This document shows, in pieces, positions 8,575 to 16,436 of a stretch of 20,667 nucleotides of DNA (positions are counted from its first letter, which is position 1; each line of letters begins with the position of its first letter). Made by a program: the position numbers and the translations under genes. The stretch comes from Zetaproteobacteria bacterium (GTDB taxonomy: Bacteria > Pseudomonadota > Alphaproteobacteria > Micavibrionales > Micavibrionaceae). The stretch spans positions 185,503-206,169 of the forward strand of contig NVXI01000001.1 of NCBI GenBank assembly GCA_002747015.1, given 5' to 3'. A model generated the notes under the pieces. The model was given only the letters and a program-made list of their open reading frames with translations, was not told where the DNA came from and did not search any database.

Positions 8575-8577
8575 ATT

Positions 8578-9429
8578 CTAGGCCGCCTTACCTTTATCCT
8601 TTGGAATCATACTCTGCAACAAATCAGCCGTTTCAGAAACACTATCCACCGCAAGCATGCCAACAGTATGATAACCACTATCCACATGCAACGTTTCACC
8701 TGTTACACCACTGCCTAAATCAGATAGTAAGAACAGGCCAGAACGACCAATATCCTCAATTGTTACATTACGCTTAAGCGGAGCATTCAGCTCATTCCAT
8801 TTCAAAATAAAGCGGAAATCACCAATACCACTTGCCGCCAGTGTTTTAATCGGGCCAGCAGAAATAGCGTTCACACGAATATTATCCTTACCCAGATCCG
8901 CAGCCAGATACTTCACAGAAGCTTCAAGCGCCGCCTTTGCCACACCCATCACATTATAGTGAGGCATAACCTGCTCCGCACCATAATATGTGAGGGTTAC
9001 AAGTGAGCCACCATCCGTCATAAGGGGGGCTGCGCGCTGCGCTACTGCGGTAAATGAATACACAGAAATATCCATTGTACGCAAAAAGTTATCACGTGAC
9101 GTACTTAAATAAAGACCATCCAGCTCATTTTTATCTGAAAATGCGATCGCATGAACAACAAAATCAAGCTTACCCCATTTCTTTTCTATTTCTGCGAACG
9201 TCGCATCAATACTCGACTCGTCCGTTACATCACACGGTAAAATGATTTCAGATCCAACACGCTCGGCCAATGGCTTAACACGTTTCAACAACGCATCCCC
9301 TTGATAGGTAAAGGCAAGTTCCGCACCATTTTCCGCCGCAGTCTTTGCAATTCCCCATGCAATAGACCTCTCATTGGCAACACCCATTATAAGGCCACGT
9401 TTTCCTTTTAAAAAATCACTATTCATCAT
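8578..9429 (-). CDS. fabI: Enoyl-[acyl-carrier-protein] reductase (NADH)
   Basis: FabI carries out the last reduction of each fatty-acid elongation cycle, trans-2-enoyl-ACP to acyl-ACP. The 283-residue protein is a short-chain dehydrogenase fold: the cofactor glycine motif GVANERSIAWGIA (16-28), CDVTDE (66-71), HAIAFSD (93-99), and the active-site Tyr148 and Tyr158 with Lys165 in TYYGAEQ / HYNVMGVAK (the Y-x6-K spacing of FabI). SAGPIKTLAASGI (190-202) and GETLHVDSGYH (244-254) are typical. The C-terminal tail from about residue 260 is some 20 residues longer than in E. coli FabI. Two ATGs lie in tandem at the start with GAAG upstream. It is the first gene of the five-gene - strand operon and diverges from the 493-aa gene across 186 bases. 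Confidence 0.97.
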   Translation of the reverse strand: MMNSDFLKGKRGLIMGVANERSIAWGIAKTAAENGAELAFTYQGDALLKRVKPLAERVGSEIILPCDVTDESSIDATFAEIEKKWGKLDFVVHAIAFSDKNELDGLYLSTSRDNFLRTMDISVYSFTAVAQRAAPLMTDGGSLVTLTYYGAEQVMPHYNVMGVAKAALEASVKYLAADLGKDNIRVNAISAGPIKTLAASGIGDFRFILKWNELNAPLKRNVTIEDIGRSGLFLLSDLGSGVTGETLHVDSGYHTVGMLAVDSVSETADLLQSMIPKDKGKAA

Positions 9430-9536
9430 TCTACTTCTTCATTATTTATAATTTCAAACAGGTTAACATCGTACACATTTATACTCTACAGTCCATAGTA
9501 AGCATGAATATTCAAAAGAATAAAAACAATGCCCCC

Positions 9537-9565
9537 TTATTGTATAAATAGAATTCTGCTATAGT
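9537..9565 (+). promoter_or_regulatory. Extended -10 promoter for the 493-aa gene
   Basis: TGCTATAGT at 9557-9565 is a TGn-extended -10 element (TATAGT at 9560-9565). A poor -35 (TTATTG, 9537-9542) lies 17 bases upstream, which fits a promoter that depends on the extended -10. Transcription would begin near 9572, about 44 bases ahead of the ATG. The remaining bases between 9430 and 9536 must also hold the fabI promoter on the - strand, which I could not place with confidence. Confidence 0.45.
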
Positions 9566-9615
9566 CTGAAACATCTGTGTAATCCCCTTTCTCAAACATT
9601 GAAACTTTAGACAGC

Positions 9616-11097
9616 ATGAGCGTAGATTACAAAACAGCAAAACACATCTGCAATGTCATACGCAGACAAATACAGGGAAGTTTTCCCGATCTGTACATAC
9701 ATTTCACCGTTCATGCAGAAGACAAACGCCACCAGACCTTCGCCAAAGACAAGGAAACGATTTCAGGATACCCCGCCGCCGCAATTGAGCATATGCAAAC
9801 CCCACAATTTTTGAATTTACTCAAGAAAAACAGATCGTGCTTTTCTCTAATCTCATACGATAAACAACCAGGGTTTTTAGGGTTTTTTGAAAGTAGCACC
9901 TACCTATCAATCTGTTTTATCAACTATGAACGTTTCCAAAACGAAAATAATTTACGCAACCACGCCTTCCATTTGGCATGGCACGCAATATCACTCTATA
10001 AAAATTTTATACATCAAAACACTGATGAACCTGATGGTGATGAGACTTTATTTACAGATCAGGATAATATTCTTCTACCAAAACTCACCACCAAGCAATG
10101 GAACCACCGTAACTTAGAAGCAGATATTTTTTCTGCCAGCATTCAAGCACTTCAAGGACGAGACAACGCGTTAAGCACCCTGTCCCAACAAAGAATGTCC
10201 GACACCCTGAATGCAACGCCAGGCTTTATTGCCGAGAATTTTCCTTTCCCAGTCTGCTTAGACACACTTGATTTTGTTTTCGAAAATAAGATCGCCCATC
10301 ATAAGAAGAATAAAAGACCAGCAACAGCAGCAGCGGAGATAACAGAAGAAATAGGAAAAGCATATGACATTTCCTCAATAGAACAATGGCGAAGCTTTTC
10401 TATACCTGCACAAGAAATGGCATGGTCAGGGCATAACCCAGAAAGCATTTTGGGGGCCGCTATTTACACAAGTGAAAACACCTATGCACAATCAATCGCC
10501 GATATGCTTGCAGAACGGCTAAACATCAAACCAGAAACCATACCCTTATCACAAGAATACAATCCATTTACCGCCCAAGAAGCAAATGAACGCATCCATA
10601 AAAGACACTGCCGCCAATTAATTGAAAATATTTTGAATAAAATACACGAAACAAGAAAAAACACCCTAATCATGGAGATTATTGAAAAACAGAGTATGTT
10701 GTTACAAAAATCATCATTAACTGGCTGGTGTTCAAGTGCGCTCATCCAAACAAACACATACATAGAACAAAGCGACTTATCCGAAAATATAACAAGTACT
10801 CTCAACCATGCAAAAACAGTTTTCCAAAAAGAAACAAACTCAATTCCATGGGACACACTCGTACATTTTTCACGCGCCCTATCCAACAACCGACGCAACA
10901 ATCTAAACCAGACAATTGATGATATTATAAGCATTGCCGAAGAGAATGACGAATTCTCATCAATCTATCATGCCCTAACCACCGTAAAAGAGTACAAAAG
11001 CACAGTAGAAAAAGAGAAAAAAGAATCAGGAGGCTCATCACTCAATATTTCAGACTTCATAAGCCCAAATGCAATTAAAAGCGTCACTACCCAATAA
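9616..11097 (+). CDS. Unrecognised 493-aa protein with a Glu-less HxxxH motif
   Basis: No family is recognised with confidence. There is no signal peptide or membrane segment, so it is probably cytoplasmic or exported by a non-Sec route. Near the N-terminus lies HLAWH (119-123) in the context AFHLAWHAISLYKNF, and about 45 residues later NLEADIFSASIQALQG (167-182). The layout resembles an HExxH metallopeptidase with a downstream ExxD helix, but the catalytic Glu is replaced by Leu. From about residue 240 the protein is helical and charged (TAAAEITEEIGKAY; QLIENILNKIHETRK; KEYKSTVEKEKKES). It ends in a Ser/Gly-rich linker and tail. The 1.5 kb gene stands alone, with its own promoter and terminator. 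The ribosome binding site is weak. The Asn-, Gln- and Lys-rich composition is more A+T-driven than in the neighbouring enzymes. Confidence 0.8.
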   Translation: MSVDYKTAKHICNVIRRQIQGSFPDLYIHFTVHAEDKRHQTFAKDKETISGYPAAAIEHMQTPQFLNLLKKNRSCFSLISYDKQPGFLGFFESSTYLSICFINYERFQNENNLRNHAFHLAWHAISLYKNFIHQNTDEPDGDETLFTDQDNILLPKLTTKQWNHRNLEADIFSASIQALQGRDNALSTLSQQRMSDTLNATPGFIAENFPFPVCLDTLDFVFENKIAHHKKNKRPATAAAEITEEIGKAYDISSIEQWRSFSIPAQEMAWSGHNPESILGAAIYTSENTYAQSIADMLAERLNIKPETIPLSQEYNPFTAQEANERIHKRHCRQLIENILNKIHETRKNTLIMEIIEKQSMLLQKSSLTGWCSSALIQTNTYIEQSDLSENITSTLNHAKTVFQKETNSIPWDTLVHFSRALSNNRRNNLNQTIDDIISIAEENDEFSSIYHALTTVKEYKSTVEKEKKESGGSSLNISDFISPNAIKSVTTQ

Positions 11098-11150
11098 AAA
11101 AAACCACACCCTTCAACCAATAGGTTCAGAGTGCGGTTCTTTTTATTTTA
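11098..11150. terminator. Bidirectional intrinsic terminator between converging genes
   Basis: AACCACAC (11102-11109) pairs with GTGCGGTT (11131-11138) with a single mismatch. A second, inner stem AACC-AATA-GGTT lies at 11115-11126. The + strand continues with CTTTTTATTTT. On the - strand the A-run 11098-11103 reads as a T-tract. It therefore can stop both the 493-aa gene (stop at 11097) and the lipoprotein gene (stop at 11175). Confidence 0.75.
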
Positions 11151-11174
11151 TAATATACGCCAATAGCGAGATAA

Positions 11175-11651
11175 TTAATTTACAATTTCCCAGCTACCGT
11201 CCGGCTTCTGACACGCCGTGCCATAAGCAGATTCCTCACGACCACCAACATATATTGTTTGTTGATATTCACGACAATATTTACCGCTAGCACTATAGCC
11301 ATCTTTTGTTGCGACAACATCACCGGAATTCCCACTCTCTGGATTGTTCCACGAAATCGTCTCACCAACAGGTGCGCTTTGTACATCATATGTTGCCTGT
11401 GACATATATTGTCTATCGGCCTTATCCAAAGATTTTCCGATTTCACTACCAACCAACGCGCCCAAAAGAACACCTGCACCAGTCGCCCAAAGCTGGCCAC
11501 TACCACCACCAACTTTAGAACCTAATATACCGCCAATAAGTGCGCCACTACCTGCGCCTATCAATTGTTTATTACCTTTTGTTTGAAGGTTCTCACATGC
11601 GCTAAGGCCAAATGTTGAAACAACCATCATTAAGAGTGCTAAATTTTTCAT
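11175..11651 (-). CDS. 17 kDa surface antigen-type glycine-zipper lipoprotein
   Basis: The 158-residue protein belongs to the Rickettsia 17 kDa antigen group of outer-membrane lipoproteins. It has a lipoprotein signal peptide with lipobox LSAC and lipidated Cys19; Glu at +2 is compatible with outer-membrane sorting. A glycine-zipper double hairpin follows (IGAGSGALIGGILGSKVGGG and GAGVLLGALVGSEIGKSLD, about residues 31-76). The C-terminal domain carries the conserved SGKYCREYQQTIYVGG and SAYGTACQKPDGSWEIV segments; Cys126 and Cys147 may form a disulphide. The GAGG directly abutting the ATG is too close to act as a ribosome binding site; GAAAG further upstream is more plausible. The gene diverges from pdxH and converges on the 493-aa gene. 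Its role is probably in envelope structure, not proven. Confidence 0.92.
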   Translation of the reverse strand: MKNLALLMMVVSTFGLSACENLQTKGNKQLIGAGSGALIGGILGSKVGGGSGQLWATGAGVLLGALVGSEIGKSLDKADRQYMSQATYDVQSAPVGETISWNNPESGNSGDVVATKDGYSASGKYCREYQQTIYVGGREESAYGTACQKPDGSWEIVN

Positions 11652-11686
11652 CCTCGTCTACTTTCATTAGTAAATTAACAAGTTAT

Positions 11687-11715
11687 TTGAGTTTGAGAGT
11701 ATATCCATTTATAAA
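11687..11715 (+). promoter_or_regulatory. Sigma-70-type promoter for pdxH
   Basis: TTGAGT (11687-11692), a 17-base spacer and TATAAA (11710-11715) would start transcription near 11722, about 40 bases before the pdxH ATG. The -10 lies in the dyad ATTTATAAAT, whose other strand gives TATAAA for a possible lipoprotein promoter with a weak TTGTAT (complement of 11732-11737) at 18-base spacing. Confidence 0.45.
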
Positions 11716-11761
11716 TTAATTCATAGAAGATATACAAATTTAAATATAGGCGCTTTCAAAA

Positions 11762-12358
11762 ATGAATAAACACACATCCGACGACCCAATTACTCTATTC
11801 CAAGAATGGCTTGATGAAGCAGAAAAACAAGAAATCAACGATCATGCCGCAATGTCACTGGCAACATGCAGTAAAGATGGAAAACCGTCTATTCGTATGA
11901 TGTTATTAAAGCAAGCTGATCATAACGGGTTCAAATTTCATACAAACCAAGAAAGTCAGAAAGGATGCGAATTGCACAAAAACCCTTATGCTGCACTCTG
12001 CTTTTACTGGAAATCATTACGTAAGCAAGTACGCATTGAGGGGGAAGTAAAAATCGTCACAACGCAAGAAGCTGAAGAATACTTCCAAAACCGTCCCTAC
12101 GAACGACAAGTGGGTGCATGGGCATCACAACAATCAAGACCATTAAAAAGTAGAGAATACCTTGAAGAAAAAATAAAGGATTTTCAGATTAAATATCCAA
12201 AAGGATCAACTATTCCTTGCCCTGAATATTGGGTTGGCTATCGTCTCGTTCCAAATACCATAGAATTCTGGTGGGACAACCCTGACCGATTGCATGACCG
12301 CCTTAAATACACAAAGAACAATGATGGAAACTGGGATATCACGCGACTCTACCCTTGA
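11762..12358 (+). CDS. pdxH: Pyridoxamine/pyridoxine 5'-phosphate oxidase
   Basis: PdxH oxidises pyridoxine or pyridoxamine 5'-phosphate to pyridoxal 5'-phosphate with FMN and oxygen. The 198-residue protein has the usual length and a split-barrel FMN fold: RMMLLK (45-50), FHTNQESQKG (59-68; the usual form is YTNxxSxKG), LCFYWKSLRKQVRIEG (79-94), ASQQS (121-125), and the C-terminal signature EFWWDNPDRLHDR (168-180) ending RLYP. PLP made here is the cofactor of the HemA encoded 4.4 kb away. The ATG at 11762 has a weak ribosome binding site but a plausible promoter. The stop codon (12356-12358) lies inside the proposed htpG heat-shock promoter. Confidence 0.96.
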   Translation: MNKHTSDDPITLFQEWLDEAEKQEINDHAAMSLATCSKDGKPSIRMMLLKQADHNGFKFHTNQESQKGCELHKNPYAALCFYWKSLRKQVRIEGEVKIVTTQEAEEYFQNRPYERQVGAWASQQSRPLKSREYLEEKIKDFQIKYPKGSTIPCPEYWVGYRLVPNTIEFWWDNPDRLHDRLKYTKNNDGNWDITRLYP

Positions 12359-12383
12359 TTCTTCACGCAATTCGCGCCATAAG
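12352..12383 (+). promoter_or_regulatory. Sigma-32 (RpoH)-like heat-shock promoter for htpG
   Basis: CCCTTGAT (12352-12359) matches the sigma-32 -35 element CCCTTGAA at seven of eight bases. After 15 bases comes CGCCAT (12375-12380), matching the CCCCAT -10 element at five of six. Transcription would begin near 12388, about 38 bases before the htpG ATG. The -35 overlaps the pdxH stop codon. A TATACT at 12389-12394 exists but has no -35 at proper spacing. Confidence 0.55.
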
Positions 12384-12425
12384 AGTTCTATACTGAATAG
12401 ATAAATCTAGCGGAGTTTAAAAGTG

Positions 12426-14375
12426 ATGAGCGCACAAGAAAAACATAAAGAAGAAGAGCAACAAGAACAGCAAAACTTTAGTGCAGATGTTTCGCGCTTA
12501 TTAAATATTGTTGCTCACGCTCTCTACACAAACCAAGATGTATTCTTACGCGAACTTATTTCCAACGCGGCCGATGCATGCGATCGCCTCCGCTATGATT
12601 CCATTGCATCCCCCGACCTTATTAAAGACAATCCGAATTTTCGTATTTGCACATACAAAGACTCAACAAACCGTACGGTAACCGTTGTTGATAACGGTGT
12701 TGGTATGGACAAACATGAACTTATAGAAAACCTTGGAATTATCGCCAAATCTGGCACCGCGGCTTTAACAGAAAAAATGAAAGAAGCCGGCGACGATGCA
12801 GACAAACTAAAGCTCATAGGGCAATTCGGAGTTGGGTTTTACGCCAGCTTTATGGTCGCCCATAAAATCCAAGTCGTTAGCCGAAAAGCAGGACAAGACG
12901 CGATATGGCTTTGGGAATCAGATGGTAAATCCAACTTTATAATACGTGAAGCCAATGAAATGGAGGCCGCACGCCTAGACGGCCAACGCGGTACAGCCAT
13001 TACCCTAGATATAAAAGACGAAGCGTGCGAATTTCTTCTAGACCAAAAGATTCAATCAACGATAAAGGAATATTCGGATCATATTAGTGTTCCTATCTTT
13101 CTAGGGGCGCCGACCGAGGTCGCAAAAAACAAAGATGCTGAGCCAATTAACAGCACGTCGGCCCTTTGGATGAGACCGAAAGCCGATATATCAGAAAAAG
13201 ACTATCTTGATTTTTATAATCATATATCCAGCAACATTGATGAACCGCTTATGACATCACACTGGAAGGCCGAAGGCGCGATTGAATTCACCTCTCTGCT
13301 CTATATCCCGACACAAAAGCCTTGGGACTTATTCGACCCAGGCCGAAAAAACTCCGTGAAGCTATACGTACGTCGCATCTTTATTACAGATGAAATCGAC
13401 AGCCTTATGTATCCTTGGTTACGCTTTATGCGCGGTGTTATTGACAGTGAAGATCTCCCCTTAAATATCAGTCGCGAGACACTGCAATATAACTTAACGA
13501 TTGAAAAAATAAGAAGTGCCGTTGCGCGGCGCATTCTGGGCGACCTTGATAAATTATCGCGTAATGACCCTCCTGCTTTCACATTATTCTGGGGGCAATT
13601 TGGCTCTGCCTTAAAAGAAGGGCTCTACGATGCACCAGTACATCGTGAAGCTTTACTTAAAGTATGTCGTTTTTATTCAACCTACGAAGATGGCGAAAAA
13701 TTTGTAACGCTTGCCGATTACGTTTCACGCATGAAAGGCGGACAGGAAGAAATCTACTATATTAGTGGCGACTCGCTTAAAAGCATTAAAAACAGCCCAC
13801 AAGCCGAAGGCTTTAAGGCTCGGGGGATTGAGGTGCTATACCTCACCGATACGATTGACGATTTCTGGCTTCAAAGTGTTTTGGATTACAAAGGAAAAAC
13901 GTTTAAATCCATCACCAAAGGTGACATTGATCTTGATAAAATAGTATCAGGAGATAAACCGAATGATGACGACAAAGAGAAATCACAAAACACTGAAAAG
14001 AACGACGAATCTATAAACACCCTAATCACTACATTCCAAAGTATTTTAGAAAAGCACGTCCACAACATCCGACCATCAAAACGCCTTACAGAATCTGCCG
14101 TTTGCCTAGTTGCACCGGATGAAGCCGTCGACATGCACATGGAGCAAGTTCTAAAAGTTCATCAAAAATACCAATCGAACACAAAACCTATTCTAGAGAT
14201 TAATACACAACATGATTTAATCAAAACACTGGCACAATCTTGTATGGATGGAAATGATGTTTCTGACGCAGCATTTCTGCTGCTTGATCAAGCTAAAATC
14301 ATTCAAGGACAATCCATTGATGATATGTCTGCCTTCGCGCGTAGAATGTCAAATTTTATGAACAAAGCAATATAA
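12426..14375 (+). CDS. htpG: Molecular chaperone HtpG (Hsp90)
   Basis: HtpG is the bacterial Hsp90, an ATP-driven homodimeric chaperone in the cytoplasm. The 649 residues include the GHKL ATPase domain: ELISNAADACD (43-53), DNGVGM (89-94), NLGIIAKSGT (102-111) and GQFGVGFY (132-139). The middle domain carries RKNSVKLYVRRIFITDE and NISRETLQYN, including the catalytic-loop arginine region, and a C-terminal dimerisation domain follows an acidic linker (GDKPNDDDKEKSQNTEKND). The N-terminus is longer than usual, with a Glu/Gln-rich run (EEEQQEQQ). GGAG (12412-12415) lies 10 bases before the ATG at 12426 and 7 bases before an in-frame GTG at 12423, so the start could be one codon earlier. A sigma-32-like promoter upstream suggests heat induction. 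Confidence 0.96.
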   Translation: MSAQEKHKEEEQQEQQNFSADVSRLLNIVAHALYTNQDVFLRELISNAADACDRLRYDSIASPDLIKDNPNFRICTYKDSTNRTVTVVDNGVGMDKHELIENLGIIAKSGTAALTEKMKEAGDDADKLKLIGQFGVGFYASFMVAHKIQVVSRKAGQDAIWLWESDGKSNFIIREANEMEAARLDGQRGTAITLDIKDEACEFLLDQKIQSTIKEYSDHISVPIFLGAPTEVAKNKDAEPINSTSALWMRPKADISEKDYLDFYNHISSNIDEPLMTSHWKAEGAIEFTSLLYIPTQKPWDLFDPGRKNSVKLYVRRIFITDEIDSLMYPWLRFMRGVIDSEDLPLNISRETLQYNLTIEKIRSAVARRILGDLDKLSRNDPPAFTLFWGQFGSALKEGLYDAPVHREALLKVCRFYSTYEDGEKFVTLADYVSRMKGGQEEIYYISGDSLKSIKNSPQAEGFKARGIEVLYLTDTIDDFWLQSVLDYKGKTFKSITKGDIDLDKIVSGDKPNDDDKEKSQNTEKNDESINTLITTFQSILEKHVHNIRPSKRLTESAVCLVAPDEAVDMHMEQVLKVHQKYQSNTKPILEINTQHDLIKTLAQSCMDGNDVSDAAFLLLDQAKIIQGQSIDDMSAFARRMSNFMNKAI

Positions 14376-14467
14376 CGCATATTTTTACAAAAAAACGACA
14401 AGTACACGAATACGCCACAGATTTCAAAATATCTCTCCCGTAAAATACAACGAGATGGCATGCTCTA

Positions 14468-15862
14468 TCAGTTGCAGCTACCGTTAGCCGCCGTAGTTGT
14501 TGGTGGAACAAATCGACAGCCAGGTGCAGCGCATATCGCATCTATATACTGCACACCAGTTGCCAATGAAACAATATAACCTGTTTTGATCGGCGTTAAA
14601 GCACTACAACTCGTACTATCCTCTAACCCTAAAAAGTGAAGATATTCATCAACGCCACCATTAGATGTTGCAGGCGTTGCATTTGGGGGTGGGTTCGCTC
14701 CTGTATATGCACTATTCCAAGTTGGATTATTATTCGCTAAGCCAGTCACAATAGAAACAATCGACGCTAAGGTAAGCGTTGGCGGAACATGATGCACGAC
14801 AAGATCACATGCAAATTCCAACAAACTTGGTAAATCAGGAGAGCCATCAACGGTCGGTATACGACATTCAGCCTCGTTTGTTCTATAATCATCAGATGCC
14901 GCCGCCATATTTCGGTACGTCTCCAAAGTATAGAAGCTATCATGTTCACCACCGGGCGGTGTTGCCACTGGTATTATCGGAGAATTAGGAGGGCTAGGAG
15001 GGTTAGGAATAATTGTATGCCTATAGGATTCTGTTGCAAAATCATAACATTTCGTTCTGTTCCACAAATCATTCATTCTACTGCAACCGGAATAATTACC
15101 ACTATCACGTACTCTACCATCCGAATTACCAGCAAGAATTTGTGCCCATGCCGGCCCAGGAGAAGGAAGTACCGCCGATGTTGTTATGGCACGGTTACCT
15201 AACATACGCCGTGAGAAATGCTCAAGATAATATTGCTTTGTACCCTCACCAAGACAAGCCGCCATAAGCGGGTTTGTTATAACATCTTGTATCGGTCCAA
15301 CGACAGTCACACCATCAACTAATTGATCCAAAACCAGCACTTCAAGGGCGGCCGTCATAATAATCCCACTAGAGCCATTACCACCGTTAAAAAGTGCCGT
15401 TGGTGTACCGATTGGCGCAACTAACAATGGCTCTGCATTAAGGGCAGCCTTATCAACAAGGATAATTAATTCGATAACAGAAAGCCCAAAAATACTTCCC
15501 CCCTCAGACCATTGTGGATCACTAGGGAAGTTATCATCAGCATGCGATCCCAACTCATCCAAAAACGAATCAAAACATGTTATTTCCAAAACACTGTCGG
15601 GACGCGGAATTAAGTTTTGGTTCTGTGTAACTTCGCGCTGCGCGGCCATCCACGCTCTATCATTTAAAACATCCATGAACTCAGGATCACAAGTATTACG
15701 CCCGCCGCCAAAAATCCCAGGCAAAGTGACTGGCACGCTCGCAGCATAGCCTTCCTGAAAAACAAACAAGATCATAAAAAATGAAATACATACAATACGT
15801 AATAATAGAGACAAACTACATTCCCAAACCAAAAAATATAAACCTTGTAGATACCTTAACAT
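14468..15862 (-). CDS. Unrecognised exported cysteine-rich protein (about 450-464 aa)
   Basis: I do not recognise the family. A hydrophobic N-terminal segment (IVCISFFMILFVFQ, about 23-36) ends EGYAA, with likely signal peptidase cleavage near Ala41. The mature part has 11 cysteines (58, 96, 203, 260, 272, 333, 352, 419, 444, 449, 463), Asn/Pro/Ser/Gly-rich loops (NPPSPPNSP; NPPPNATPATSNGG) and well-formed blocks such as CDPEFMDVLNDRAWMAAQRE and NLIPRPDSVLEITCFDSF, which read like a conserved exported domain. It is probably periplasmic or surface-located and disulphide-bonded. The ATG at 15862 has no clear ribosome binding site and would give an odd 22-residue lead-in. A TTG at 15812-15814 with GGGA 7 bases upstream gives a cleaner signal peptide (MSLLLR-IVCISFF). 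The gene lies 35 bases after the zincin-like gene. Confidence 0.8.
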   Translation of the reverse strand: MLRYLQGLYFLVWECSLSLLLRIVCISFFMILFVFQEGYAASVPVTLPGIFGGGRNTCDPEFMDVLNDRAWMAAQREVTQNQNLIPRPDSVLEITCFDSFLDELGSHADDNFPSDPQWSEGGSIFGLSVIELIILVDKAALNAEPLLVAPIGTPTALFNGGNGSSGIIMTAALEVLVLDQLVDGVTVVGPIQDVITNPLMAACLGEGTKQYYLEHFSRRMLGNRAITTSAVLPSPGPAWAQILAGNSDGRVRDSGNYSGCSRMNDLWNRTKCYDFATESYRHTIIPNPPSPPNSPIIPVATPPGGEHDSFYTLETYRNMAAASDDYRTNEAECRIPTVDGSPDLPSLLEFACDLVVHHVPPTLTLASIVSIVTGLANNNPTWNSAYTGANPPPNATPATSNGGVDEYLHFLGLEDSTSCSALTPIKTGYIVSLATGVQYIDAICAAPGCRFVPPTTTAANGSCN

Positions 15863-15897
15863 ATTGCAAAAGCATCTGCATAGTTTTGAATTTTTAT

Positions 15898-16329
15898 TTA
15901 TAAGGCCCCTTGATAAGATCGATCAGCCATATCCTGTACATCATCTTCCGAAAAATCAAAGTACCGCCCTAGCTCTTCAATAATAATTTGACGAAGAATA
16001 GATTGTAAATCTTCTTCTGTCTCACACCACATATCCAATAGTGAACGTCGGTACAACACAAGGACATCATCATCATTTGCGACTTTCCTCTCAATCCCGG
16101 GGGAAATTTCCTTACCACTTTTGTACAGCGCCAAAAGATCAAACGGATCATCAAGACTAAGATCCTCCTGCACTGTTTCGTCAACCATATCTTCAATAAG
16201 AATAACCAGCCCATCACAATGGCGCAGCAATTCTTCTGGCATCGCTTGCAGCACACCAGTCGCCAGTGTCTCCAAATCCTCAAGACTGGGGGGAATAGTG
16301 TGATTCATGATGATACTTTGGCATCCCAT
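15898..16329 (-). CDS. Zincin-fold (DUF1025 'metallopeptidase family') protein lacking the zinc-binding histidines
   Basis: The 143-residue protein follows the Zincin_1 (PF06262) layout. An N-terminal helix (LETLATGVLQAMPEELLRH) is followed by a strand (LVILIEDMVDE) and LSLDDPFDLLALYKSG. Then come DDVLVLYRRSLLDMWCETEEDL and the helix that normally carries HEIGHHFGL. Here that helix reads EELGRYFDF (118-126): the first His is Glu118, the general-base Glu119 is kept, and the second His is Arg122. Zinc binding as in the family is not expected. I keep the start at 16329 because GAGG lies 7 bases upstream; an in-frame ATG 7 codons later (16308) lacks such a site. The gene leads the 464-aa exported protein gene. 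Confidence 0.85.
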   Translation of the reverse strand: MGCQSIIMNHTIPPSLEDLETLATGVLQAMPEELLRHCDGLVILIEDMVDETVQEDLSLDDPFDLLALYKSGKEISPGIERKVANDDDVLVLYRRSLLDMWCETEEDLQSILRQIIIEELGRYFDFSEDDVQDMADRSYQGAL

Positions 16330-16372
16330 ACAAAAACCTCAAAAAAAAACGCAAAAAATATAACTAGTCAAC

Positions 16373-16401
16373 ATAATATGATGAGTCGGTAATATGGACA
16401 A
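16373..16401 (-). promoter_or_regulatory. Promoter for the zincin-like gene and its downstream partner
   Basis: On the - strand TTGTCC (complement of 16396-16401) and TATTAT (complement of 16373-16378) are spaced by 17 bases. Transcription would begin near 16366, about 37 bases before the ATG at 16329. Confidence 0.45.
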
Positions 16402-16436
16402 TAGGCGAAGGAAAACCGTCCTCATAAATAATATTT

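Noticed and set aside
10482..10934. Open frame of 150 codons on the - strand inside the 493-aa gene
   Set aside because: It is Trp/Phe/Cys-rich in a way typical of a reversed A+T-rich gene, and the + strand frame has promoter and terminator signals.
14376..14467. Terminator between htpG and the converging 464-aa gene
   Set aside because: There are T- and A-runs but no stem longer than 5 bp next to them; I could not support a terminator here.
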